DNA from: CAWAND01 sp963797485
Lineage (GTDB): Bacteria; Chloroflexota; Anaerolineae; Anaerolineales; E44-bin32
Length of the DNA: 64,000 bases
Reading direction: 5' to 3'
Assembly: GCA_963797485.1 (NCBI GenBank)
Contig: CAWCPF010000004.1
Location: 309,612-373,611, forward strand
Below are positions 27,143 to 34,487 of the stretch, one piece after another. Both the position numbers and the translations under genes were made by a program. Below the pieces are notes generated by a model, which did no database searches, was not told where the DNA came from, and saw only the letters and a list, made by a program, of their open reading frames with translations. How positions within the stretch are numbered: position 1 is the stretch's first letter; every line of letters begins with the position of its first letter.

Positions 27143-28237
27143 ATGCCAGCCAAAAAGAAGGTTCGGGTCGCCATCATCGGTGTCGGCAATTGCGCTTCTT
27201 CCCTGGTCCAGGGCGTCGAGTACTACAAAAACGCCAAACCGCAGGACCAGGTCCCGGGCCTGATGCATGTGGAACTCGGCGGATACCACATCCACGACAT
27301 CGAGTTTTCGGCCGCTTTTGATGTGGTCAAGGGCAAGGTCGGCAAAGACCTGGGCGAGGCGATCTATGCCTATCCCAACAACACGATCAAGTTTGCCGAC
27401 GTGCCAAATCTGGGAATCCCGGTGCACCGTGGAATGACTCACGACGGGATCGGCAAGTATCTATCCCAAATGGTGGAAAAGGCGCCCGGCCCAACCGACG
27501 ACATCGTGGGCATCCTGCGTGATACCAAGACTGACGTGGTGATCAACTACCTGCCTGTGGGGTCGGAGATGGCCACCAAGTGGTATGTCGAACAGGTGCT
27601 GGAAGCGGGCTGCGCCCTGGTCAACTGCATCCCGGTCTTCATCGCCAGTTCGGATTACTGGTCCGGCCGCTTTGTCGAACGGGCGCTGCCGATCATCGGT
27701 GACGATATCAAGAGCCAGGTCGGCGCCACCATCACCCATCGGGTGCTGGCCAGCCTGTTCAACGATCGCGGCGTAAAGCTCGACCACACTTACCAGTTGA
27801 ACTTTGGCGGGAACACCGACTTTTTCAACATGCTCGAGCGTGAGCGGCTCGAGTTGAAGAAGATTTCCAAGACCCAGGCGGTCACCAGCCTGCTTCCCTA
27901 TAAGATGGACGAGAAGGACATTCACGTGGGGCCCAGCGATTACGTGCCCTGGCTGACAGATCGCAAGTGGTGTTACATCCGCATGGAAGGTACCACCTTT
28001 GGCGACGTGCCCCTCAACCTCGAACTGAAGCTTGAGGTGTGGGACTCGCCCAACTCGGCCGGGGTGGTGATCGATGCCGTTCGCTGCGCCAAACTGGCAC
28101 TTGACCGCGGGATGTGTGGACCCCTGGTTTCTCCGTCATCCTACTTCATGAAGAGCCCACCCGAGCAGTATCCCGATTCGGTGGCCCGCCAAAAGACCGA
28201 GGACTTCATCGCCGGGAAAGGCGACCAAGCCGCCTAG
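27143..28237 (+). CDS. ino1: Inositol-3-phosphate synthase
   Basis: A 364-residue NAD-dependent enzyme converting glucose 6-phosphate to 1L-myo-inositol 1-phosphate. It belongs to the short archaeal/actinobacterial type also common in Chloroflexota. The Rossmann start VRVAIIGVGNCASSLVQGVE is near residue 7. Other family segments are VVINYLPVGSEMATKWY, LVNCIPVFIAS, YQLNFGGNTDFFNM and LKLEVWDSPNSAGVVIDAVR. The frame opens at 27107, but ATG 27143 follows a GAGGAG ribosome-binding site and gives the family N-terminus. The product would feed inositol phospholipids or compatible solutes; no downstream inositol gene is adjacent. Confidence 0.92.
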   Translation: MPAKKKVRVAIIGVGNCASSLVQGVEYYKNAKPQDQVPGLMHVELGGYHIHDIEFSAAFDVVKGKVGKDLGEAIYAYPNNTIKFADVPNLGIPVHRGMTHDGIGKYLSQMVEKAPGPTDDIVGILRDTKTDVVINYLPVGSEMATKWYVEQVLEAGCALVNCIPVFIASSDYWSGRFVERALPIIGDDIKSQVGATITHRVLASLFNDRGVKLDHTYQLNFGGNTDFFNMLERERLELKKISKTQAVTSLLPYKMDEKDIHVGPSDYVPWLTDRKWCYIRMEGTTFGDVPLNLELKLEVWDSPNSAGVVIDAVRCAKLALDRGMCGPLVSPSSYFMKSPPEQYPDSVARQKTEDFIAGKGDQAA

Positions 28238-28265
28238 GCGGGCCGCGGCGGGGAACGGATTTTGC

Positions 28266-29261
28266 GTGCGCGCCGTTCGTTTGTCGAAGCCGGCCCCGAT
28301 TGAGCAGCACCCCCTCCAGTTAGAGACGGTCCCTGAGCCGGAGCCGGCGCAGGGCCAGCTCATGCTGGCCGTGCGCGTGTGCGGCGTGTGTCACACAGAC
28401 CTGCACATCGCGGAGGGTGACATCCGGCCGCCTGCCTATCCGGTCACGCCCGGCCATCAGGTGGTCGGGGAGGTCAGAGCGGTCGCGCCGGGTGTGCAGG
28501 GCTGGCGAGTTGGCGAGCGCGCCGGCGTCACCTGGCTCTTCAGCGCTGATGGGACGTGCGAGTTCTGCCGCCGCGGCGACGAGAACCTGTGTCCATCGGC
28601 GCGCTTCACCGGGTTTGATGCCCCCGGCGGCTATGCCGAATTCATGGTTGCTCCGGCAGACTACTGCTTGAAAATCCCGGCCAGCCTGGCCGACGAAGAC
28701 GCCGCCCCTTTGCTGTGTGCCGGAATCATTGGCTACCGCTCGCTGCGCCGCGTCGGACTTCAGCCCGGTGAGCGCCTCGGCCTGGCCGGCTTCGGCGCCA
28801 GCGCCCACCTCGCTCTCCAGGTGGCCCGGCACTGGGGCTGCCAGGTGTCAGTTTTTACCCGGAGTCCAGAGCACCGGCAGTTGGCGCTGGAGCTTGGCGC
28901 CGAATGGGCCGGTGGGGCCGACGATCGACCGCCTGAGGCTCTTGACCGCGTGGTCACGTTCGCACCGGTTGGGGACCTGATCCCCAAGATGCTCGATAAG
29001 CTCCGGGCGGGCGGGGCCCTGGCCATCAATGCCGTCCACCTGAGTCCCATCCCCGAATTGCCTTACAAGCTGATCTACGGCGAGCGCAGCCTGACCAGCG
29101 TGGCCAATCTGACCCGCCAGGACGGCGCAGAGTTCCTGGCGTTGGCGGCGGAGATCCCCATCCGGCCGGTCGTTCGCAGTGCGCCGCTTGAGGCCGCCAA
29201 CCAGGTGCTCGAAGACCTGAAGCACAGCCGGATCATTGGTTCGGCCATTCTGCGGCCATGA
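28266..29261 (+). CDS. Zinc-type alcohol dehydrogenase with altered zinc ligands
   Basis: A 331-residue medium-chain dehydrogenase of the zinc-binding ADH group. VCGVCHTDLHIAEGD supplies the catalytic zinc Cys, PGHQVVGEV replaces the usual GHE, and the Rossmann part has LGLAGFGASAHLALQVA. The structural-zinc loop reads SADGTCEFCRRGDENLC: three cysteines, with Asp where the first of four normally lies. Asp may still bind zinc, or the structural site may be weakened. Substrate is unknown. The start is GTG 28266 and the stop overlaps the next gene (ATGA). Confidence 0.85.
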   Translation: MRAVRLSKPAPIEQHPLQLETVPEPEPAQGQLMLAVRVCGVCHTDLHIAEGDIRPPAYPVTPGHQVVGEVRAVAPGVQGWRVGERAGVTWLFSADGTCEFCRRGDENLCPSARFTGFDAPGGYAEFMVAPADYCLKIPASLADEDAAPLLCAGIIGYRSLRRVGLQPGERLGLAGFGASAHLALQVARHWGCQVSVFTRSPEHRQLALELGAEWAGGADDRPPEALDRVVTFAPVGDLIPKMLDKLRAGGALAINAVHLSPIPELPYKLIYGERSLTSVANLTRQDGAEFLALAAEIPIRPVVRSAPLEAANQVLEDLKHSRIIGSAILRP

Positions 29262-30034
29262 TTCGACTAGGCGTATCGGGCTGGTCGTATGACGATTGGA
29301 TCGGGCCGGTGTATCCTGCCAATCTGCCCAAGCGGGACTGGCTGCCTTTTATCGCCCAGCAGGTGGATACGCTGGAAGTCAACGTAACCTACTATCGTGT
29401 CCCAGGGCAGAAAACGATTGACGGCTGGGTCGAGCGCACACCGGAAGGGTTCCTGTTTGCGGTCAAGGCCCATCAGAGCCTGACCCACGAGCGCCGATCC
29501 CCGGATTTCAAGGCTTTCTCCGACAGCCTGGGTCCACTGATCAAGTCCGGCAAGCTAGCGTGCGTGCTGGCCCAGTTTCCCTATTCCTTCGGAGCCTCGG
29601 ACCAAAATCGAGCGTACCTGCTCAGCTTGAGAGACGGCCTGCAGGACATGCCTGTGGTGATCGAATTCCGCAACCGCAGCTGGCTGGTGGACACGACCTT
29701 CGATCTGCTTGAGGAGCTCCGGCTCGGCTTTTGCGCCGTGGATGAACCCCAACTCAAGAACTTGATGCCGCCGGTGGTCAAGGCGACAGGTCCGGTCGGC
29801 TATGTGCGCTTTCATGGTCGCAACTCAGAAAAGTGGTGGCAGCATGAGGCCGCATGGGAGCGCTACGACTACACCTATCGGCCAGAAGAACTGCAGGAGT
29901 GGCTGCCCAAATTGAAACAGCTCGAAGCCGACACCGACGTCACGCTGGTGTACGCTAACAACCACTACCGTGGTCAAAGCCTGCAGGCCATTCAGGCACT
30001 GAAGGACTTGCTCGCCGCCAGCCAAGATGCATAG
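29258..30034 (+). CDS. DUF72 family protein
   Basis: A 258-residue TIM-barrel protein of the DUF72 (YecE) family, function unknown. Typical segments are the N-terminal IRLGVSGWSYDDWIG, LEVNVTYYRVPGQKT, FAVKAHQSLTHER, VIEFRNRSWL, GYVRFHGRN and YANNHYRGQSLQAIQ. ATG 29258 overlaps the alcohol dehydrogenase stop, so the two are co-translated. DUF72 proteins are suspected to act on nucleic acids or as isomerases, without firm evidence. Confidence 0.88.
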   Translation: MIRLGVSGWSYDDWIGPVYPANLPKRDWLPFIAQQVDTLEVNVTYYRVPGQKTIDGWVERTPEGFLFAVKAHQSLTHERRSPDFKAFSDSLGPLIKSGKLACVLAQFPYSFGASDQNRAYLLSLRDGLQDMPVVIEFRNRSWLVDTTFDLLEELRLGFCAVDEPQLKNLMPPVVKATGPVGYVRFHGRNSEKWWQHEAAWERYDYTYRPEELQEWLPKLKQLEADTDVTLVYANNHYRGQSLQAIQALKDLLAASQDA

Positions 30035-30072
30035 CTCGCCTGCGTCAGCCGGGGCCGGCTGGACCCCAATGG

Positions 30073-30078
30073 TATAAT
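30073..30078 (+). promoter_or_regulatory. Extended -10 promoter of yebC-ruvC-ruvA
   Basis: TGGTATAAT (TGN plus a perfect TATAAT) lies 72 bases upstream of ATG 30150. The -35 region is weak, as expected for an extended -10 promoter. Confidence 0.5.
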
Positions 30079-30149
30079 CGACGTGCAAGCTCAACGCCGA
30101 CCCAAGCCGGCATCCCCGAGCGAGCTACCAGGTTGAGGAAGAGTGACCC

Positions 30150-30902
30150 ATGTCCGGACATTCCAAATGGTCGACGATCAAGCGCAAGAAAGCCGCCAAT
30201 GATGCGCGCCGCGGAAACGCCTTCACCCGCCTGTCGCGTGAAATCGCCATGGCAGCCCGAGAAGGCGGCGGCGATCTGGAGTCCAACTTCAACCTGCGCC
30301 TGGCGGTCGACCGGGCCAAGAATGAGAACATGCCCAAGGAGAACATCGAACGCGCCATCCGCCGTGGCACGGGAGAGGACAAGGAAGGCGAAGTCTTCGA
30401 GCATGTCGTCTATGAGGGTTACGGTCCGCACGGCGTGGCACTGATGATTGAGGTGATCACCGACAACCGCAATCGAGCTGTCGCCGATGTGCGTCACGTG
30501 CTCGCCAAGGGCGGCGGCAACATGGCCGAGGCCGGCTCCGTGGCCTGGCAGTTCCATCGGGCCGCGTACTTCCTGATCACCGGGCGTGAGCGCGACGCGG
30601 AGAAGGTCTTCGAAATGGCGGTCGAGGCCGGCGTGGACGACGTCTCCATCGACGGGGAAATCGAAATCATCGCAGCGGCGGAGGCCTTCAAGGCCATCAA
30701 CGACCGGTTAGAACAAAGCTCGATCGAGGTCGAAGAAGCCGGGCTGCGCTGGCTCCCCAACGCTAGCCTGCAGCTTGCCCCGGACGAAACGGTCCAGGTA
30801 ATGCGCCTGATCGAGAGCGTGGAAGAGCTCGACGACGTCACCCAGGTGTTCTCCAATGTGGAGGTCAGCGAGGCGGCGGTCGAGCTTCTCGAAACGGCCT
30901 GA
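30150..30902 (+). CDS. yebC: YebC/PmpR family protein
   Basis: A 250-residue YebC/TACO1-type protein. It begins MSGHSKWSTIKRKKAANDAR, the family signature, and contains NMPKENIERAIRRGTGE, YEGYGPHGVALMIEV and GGNMAEAGSVAWQF. Family members have been described as transcriptional regulators and, more recently, as factors relieving ribosome stalling at proline runs. That second role would suit an organism with the Pro-rich stalk proteins at 45-48 kb, but the link is speculative. It starts a yebC-ruvC-ruvA operon, a common arrangement. Confidence 0.95.
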   Translation: MSGHSKWSTIKRKKAANDARRGNAFTRLSREIAMAAREGGGDLESNFNLRLAVDRAKNENMPKENIERAIRRGTGEDKEGEVFEHVVYEGYGPHGVALMIEVITDNRNRAVADVRHVLAKGGGNMAEAGSVAWQFHRAAYFLITGRERDAEKVFEMAVEAGVDDVSIDGEIEIIAAAEAFKAINDRLEQSSIEVEEAGLRWLPNASLQLAPDETVQVMRLIESVEELDDVTQVFSNVEVSEAAVELLETA

Positions 30903-30909
30903 TCTCACC

Positions 30910-31422
30910 TTGTCGGCTTCAAGACTGGCACTGGGAATTGACCCCGGGACGGCAATCACCGGCTTCGGCCTGGTCCGTCTTGCCGCCTCGGGTGACCTCA
31001 GCCTGGTTGACTACGGCGTCTTGCTCACCGACTCCAAGCTCGAAATGCCCGCGCGCCTTAGTGAACTTTTTCACAAATTGAATCAGGTCATCCAAACGCA
31101 TCAGCCCGACACCTCCGCGGTTGAACAGCTTTTCTTCAACAAGAATGTCAAGACCGCCCTGAGCGTCGGCCAGGCAAGAGGTGTGGTCATGCTGGCTCTG
31201 TCGGAGGCGCGTGTTCCGATGGGAGAGTACACCCCCATGGAGGTCAAGCTGGCGGTCACGGGTTACGGCGGAGCGGACAAACGCCAGGTTCAGGACATGG
31301 TCCGCTTGCTGCTCAATATGCAGGACCTCCCCCGCCCGGATGATGCCGCCGATGCCCTGGCAGTCGCCATCTGCCACCTGCAGTCGAGCCGTCTCAAAGA
31401 TGTGATTGAGGCCAATTCATGA
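30910..31422 (+). CDS. ruvC: Holliday junction resolvase RuvC
   Basis: A 170-residue resolvase that cuts Holliday junctions after RuvAB branch migration. The acidic active-site residues are visible: LGIDPGTAITGFG near residue 7, VEQLFFNKN, and PDDAADALAVAICH near the end. The start is TTG 30910, seven bases after the yebC stop; there is no ATG giving the right N-terminus. It overlaps ruvA by ATGA. Confidence 0.93.
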   Translation: MSASRLALGIDPGTAITGFGLVRLAASGDLSLVDYGVLLTDSKLEMPARLSELFHKLNQVIQTHQPDTSAVEQLFFNKNVKTALSVGQARGVVMLALSEARVPMGEYTPMEVKLAVTGYGGADKRQVQDMVRLLLNMQDLPRPDDAADALAVAICHLQSSRLKDVIEANS

Positions 31423-31997
31423 TCGCCAGCGTGCGCGGCCGGGTGCAATCGATTGGCGACAATCGGGTGGTGGTGGAGGTGGGGGGGATAGGTCTCAGTC
31501 TGGGCGTGCCCCTGGCCCGGTTGAGTGAGTCCCCGGTTGTCGGGGCCACTCTGCAGCTCTACACACGGCTGATCGTGCGCGAGGACGCGCTCAGCCTGTA
31601 TGGGTTTGAGACTGAGGACACCCTCGAGCTCTTTGACCAGTTGCTCGAGGTGAGCGGCGTCGGCCCGCGCCTGGCCCTGGCCACACTGGCGCATCTGTCG
31701 CCCGAGGTGCTGCGCAAGGCCATCGCCAACAACCAGCCCGAAGCCCTCTCCAAGGTCCCTGGCATTGGCCGCAAGACCGGAGAAAAGATCGTCTTCCATT
31801 TGAAGGACCGCATGCAGGCCGTGGAAGGCGTGGCGGCCGCCCTCAGCGGGTTGGACACTGAAGTCCTGGGCGTGCTCACCAACCTGGGCTACAGCCTGGT
31901 TGAAGCCCAGGCCGCCGTTCAGTCCATTCCGCATGACGCACCCGATGACCTTGAGACCCGAGTGCGGACGGCGCTGCGATTCTTCGCCCAGGCGTGA
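31419..31997 (+). CDS. ruvA: Holliday junction branch migration protein RuvA
   Basis: A 192-residue protein starting MIASVRGRVQSIGDNRVVVE, the typical N-terminal OB fold. The helix-hairpin-helix pair EVSGVGPRLALATLAHLSP and KVPGIGRKTGEKIVFHLKD follows, and a C-terminal UBA-like domain (LGVLTNLGYSLVEAQAAV) contacts RuvB. It binds the four-way junction and positions RuvB. ruvB itself is not in this window. ATG overlaps the ruvC stop. Confidence 0.95.
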   Translation: MIASVRGRVQSIGDNRVVVEVGGIGLSLGVPLARLSESPVVGATLQLYTRLIVREDALSLYGFETEDTLELFDQLLEVSGVGPRLALATLAHLSPEVLRKAIANNQPEALSKVPGIGRKTGEKIVFHLKDRMQAVEGVAAALSGLDTEVLGVLTNLGYSLVEAQAAVQSIPHDAPDDLETRVRTALRFFAQA

Positions 31998-32046
31998 CAC
32001 GACTGCCGCGTCTTGTGCCCTTGGCCAGTCAGAAGCTCTCTTGCAC

Positions 32047-32074
32047 GTAGGGGCACGCTACAGCGTGGCCCTGC
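32047..32074. repeat. Dispersed palindromic element, copy 1
   Basis: GTAGGGGCACGC, TACA, GCGTGGCCCTGC forms a near-perfect inverted repeat. A second, better-matched copy is at 40380-40407. Both lie in intergenic DNA. 31998-32323 otherwise holds no gene: only this element and a promoter. Confidence 0.7.
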
Positions 32075-32177
32075 CGGATGTCCACAAGGTCGACTGCCCC
32101 ATGGTTCCCACAAACCGGGACAGGAGGGGGAGTGACCCGGGGGGCTGCCGATTTGGCCCGGCGCCGGCCCGCCTTGG

Positions 32178-32206
32178 TAGACAAACCGCAATCGCTCAGT
32201 TACACT
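32178..32206 (+). promoter_or_regulatory. Promoter of the mreB-like gene
   Basis: TAGACA at 32178-32183 and TACACT at 32201-32206, separated by 17 bp, form a plausible sigma-70 promoter about 118 bp upstream of ATG 32324. Confidence 0.4.
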
Positions 32207-32323
32207 TTGCGGCGGTGGTTACCGGACACTTCCGGCGACCCCAACCCGCTGCAGCCCGCGCGGTCACCCCTCCGGGTCCCCGGCCCCACCGCAGGTTGAC
32301 CCGAACAAGGAACTCAAGCCAGC

Positions 32324-33331
32324 ATGGCACTCTTCGGAAAAGACCTGGGGATCTCTCTGGGCACCATCAACACCCTCATCGCCGAAGGCAATGAGATCGT
32401 CTTGCATGAGCCCACGACCGTGGCCATAGACGTCGATGAGCTCAAGATCGTCGAGGTCGGGCAGGCGGCGCGCGAGATGGACGGCCGTGTGCCTGAATCG
32501 ATCGAGGTCATGCGTCCGCTGCGGGACGGCGTGATTGCCGATTTCGAAGTGACGCACCGCATGCTGGGTCACTTCGTAGAAAAGGTCTGCGGGCCGGCCA
32601 GGCTATTCAAGCCTCGCATCATGATCACCGTCCCGCACGGGGTCACCAGCGTGGAAAGCCGCGCCGTCCATGAAGCCGCCTTGCAGGCGGGCAGCCGCGA
32701 GGTCCATCTCATCCAGGAGCCGCTGGCGGCCGCCCTGGGGGTTGGGCTGCCGATCGCCACGCCGTCGGGAAACATGGTGGTCGTGCTGGGTGGCGGCGTG
32801 ACCCAGGCGGCTGTGATCGCCATGAGCGGTGTGGTCAGCGCCGGCGCGGTACGGTTGGGCGGCCTTCATCTTGATGAGGCCATTATCTCCTACGTGCGCA
32901 AGAAGTACGGGCTGATCATCGGTCCGCGAACGGCCGAGGAAGCCAAGATCCGCATCGGGGCCGCCATTCCCCAGGAAGAAGATCGCTCGATTGAGATCCA
33001 GGGGCAGGATCAGGTCTCCAACCTGCCGCGCCCTATCACGCTCACCAGCAATGAAATCGTCGAGGCTCTGCAAGAGACGCTCAATCTGCAGGCGGCCGCC
33101 ATCCGTAACGTGCTTGAAACCACGCCGCCTGAACTGGCCTCGGATATCATCGATCGGGGCATGGTGATCGCCGGCGGCGGGGCCTTGCTTCGCGGCATTG
33201 ATAAGTGGCTCACCCGCGAGATGGGCGTTCCGGCCTACATGGCCGATGACCCGGTGGCCTGCATCGCCCTGGGGGCAGTCCGCGGTTTGACCATGATCGA
33301 GCGGCTGAGGCGCACCCTGCCGACGGTCTGA
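32324..33331 (+). CDS. MreB-like actin homologue with altered nucleotide-binding loops
   Basis: A 335-residue protein clearly of the MreB/Mbl family, which polymerises under the membrane and guides cell-wall synthesis. Standard segments are present: ESIEVMRPLRDGVIADFEVT, RIMITVPHGVTSVESRAV, HLIQEPLAAALG and IIDRGMVIAGGGALLRGID. The key loops depart from the family: phosphate-1 reads GISLGTINTL (usually GIDLGTANT, so Ser11 replaces Asp) and phosphate-2 reads VVVLGGGVTQ (usually VVDIGGGTTE, so Val154, Val159 and Gln161). ATP hydrolysis may be impaired or altered. mreC and mreD do not follow. A filament or scaffold role remains possible. Confidence 0.82.
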   Translation: MALFGKDLGISLGTINTLIAEGNEIVLHEPTTVAIDVDELKIVEVGQAAREMDGRVPESIEVMRPLRDGVIADFEVTHRMLGHFVEKVCGPARLFKPRIMITVPHGVTSVESRAVHEAALQAGSREVHLIQEPLAAALGVGLPIATPSGNMVVVLGGGVTQAAVIAMSGVVSAGAVRLGGLHLDEAIISYVRKKYGLIIGPRTAEEAKIRIGAAIPQEEDRSIEIQGQDQVSNLPRPITLTSNEIVEALQETLNLQAAAIRNVLETTPPELASDIIDRGMVIAGGGALLRGIDKWLTREMGVPAYMADDPVACIALGAVRGLTMIERLRRTLPTV

Positions 33332-33352
33332 ATTCGAATTTGCAGGCGAATC

Positions 33353-33387
33353 AAGGGGACTGTCCCTGAGCGACGGTCCCTTCTGTT
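33353..33387 (+). terminator. Candidate terminator after the mreB-like gene
   Basis: AAGGGGAC pairs imperfectly with GTCCCTT 16 bases further on and is followed by CTGTTT. It lies 22 bp after the mreB-like stop. The region 33332-33732 holds no gene. Confidence 0.4.
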
Positions 33388-33616
33388 TGCCGATGCTTTA
33401 AGCCCCGGCTGAGCCCCCAAACTGGGTCAAGCGTCAACCCCGTCCCCTTACCCCTCCGCCTGCTCGAAAAATCCTCACCCGCTCTCCGCCATGACTCAGG
33501 GCCATGTGGAATCCCCAAAGCGGCGTGAGAGCCGGGAGGAGGGGCCGAGGGCGCCCCGGGCACATCAGGCCGCCCGGGTGCGCTCGGGGGTCAACCTTGG
33601 GTTGATTTAAGAAGAA

Positions 33617-33650
33617 GGGGCTGCCCTTTTAGAGCAGCCCCACTGTTGTT
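33617..33650. terminator. Rho-independent terminator hairpin
   Basis: GGGGCTGC / GCAGCCCC with a nine-base loop, followed by ACTGTTGTTT on the plus strand. It lies between the convergent mreB-like and rex genes. Confidence 0.6.
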
Positions 33651-33693
33651 TGGTGGCCGACATCGGTTTGGAGTGTACTGTGCCCCTGGCTGC

Positions 33694-33735
33694 GCGCTCA
33701 GCGCTCAGCGCTCAGTGCTCAGCGCTCAGTGCTCA
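33694..33735. repeat. Six-copy 7-bp microsatellite
   Basis: Six contiguous units of G(C/T)GCTCA: three GCGCTCA, then GTGCTCA, GCGCTCA and GTGCTCA. The last three bases of the array (TCA) form the stop codon of rex on the minus strand, so the repeat abuts the end of that gene. Confidence 0.85.
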
Positions 33736-34354
33736 GTGCATGTAGTAAGTCATGCGCTGCAGATGCAGTACCGGGTCGATATATTCGATGTGGATCCTGC
33801 CGGGCGCAGAGATCGACGTCGACGAATAACACAGGATCGAGGTCACCCCGGCCTTGATGGCGCGGTCGGCGACGTCTTGAGCGGCCGAATTGGGAACGGC
33901 CAGCATGACGATCTTGATCGCCTGGCTTTGCAGGTCAACCTCCAGGCGAGCGGCGTCCCGGATGGTGAACGGCCCGACCTGCTTGCCGATCTTGGCCGGA
34001 TCCGAGTTCGTACACGGCCTGGATTTTGAAGCCCCGCGGGGAAAAGCCGCTGTAGTCGGCGATCGCCCGGCCGAGGTCGCCGACGCCCACCAGCACGATC
34101 GGCCAGACGCGGGTGACGTGAAGTATCTCTTTCAGCTTCTTGGTGAGAAACGTGACGTTGTAGCCGGTGCCCTGTTTGCCGAATTCGCCGAATTGGGAGA
34201 GATCCTTGCGGATCTGGGCCGACGAAATTCCCAATCGGTCACCCAACTCCTGCGAGGACGTGATTTCCCGGTTGTCGCCCGCCATCTGCTCGAGAACGCG
34301 CAGGTAGAGTGGAAGGCGGCCAACCACGATGTCGGGAATCTTTGCTGTCGCCAT
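33733..34354 (-). CDS. rex: Redox-sensing transcriptional repressor Rex (one frameshift)
   Basis: About 206 residues after repair of one frameshift near 34001-34006 (an extra G in GAACTCGATCCG). The N-terminal winged helix is IPDIVVGRLPLYLRVLEQM and RLGISSAQIRKDLSQFGEFG. The Rossmann domain has VLVGVGDLGRAIADYSGF, and in the second frame DPAKIGKQVG, VMLAVPNSAAQDVADRAI and GVTSILCYSS. Rex binds NADH, leaves its operators when the NADH/NAD+ ratio is high and so derepresses fermentative and electron-transfer genes. Start ATG 34354 has GGAGG five bases upstream. A perfect Rex box precedes etfB at 15035. Confidence 0.9.
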
Positions 34355-34396
34355 ATTGGCCTCCAAGGGGGGAACCTCGAGCTCGGCCGGAATTTA

Positions 34397-34415
34397 ACAC
34401 ATGTACGACACATGT
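34397..34415. promoter_or_regulatory. Direct repeat between rex and obg
   Basis: ACACATGT occurs at 34397-34404 and again at 34408-34415, an 11-bp period (one helical turn), in the divergent promoter region. This spacing is typical of tandem binding by a dimeric regulator. It is not a Rex consensus site. Confidence 0.35.
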
Positions 34416-34453
34416 GCAAATTGACGCAAATACAGCGCAAGTGAACCCGCTGA

Positions 34454-34459
34454 TATAAT
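34454..34459 (+). promoter_or_regulatory. Extended -10 promoter of obg-nadD
   Basis: TGATATAAT (TGN plus a perfect TATAAT) lies 28 bases upstream of ATG 34488. The -35 region is weak. Confidence 0.5.
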
Positions 34460-34487
34460 CCGGCCTGCATCAAGGTGGGTGTCCGGC

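Noticed and set aside
31059..31076. Rex-like TAGTGAACTTTTTCACAA
   Set aside because: It has only one mismatch but is inside the ruvC coding sequence, encoding part of LSELFHKLN, so chance is the simpler explanation.
33646..34029. Plus-strand ORF across the microsatellite opposite rex
   Set aside because: Its ALSAQRSVLSAQ peptide is the translation of the 7-bp repeat, and the rest is antisense to rex.
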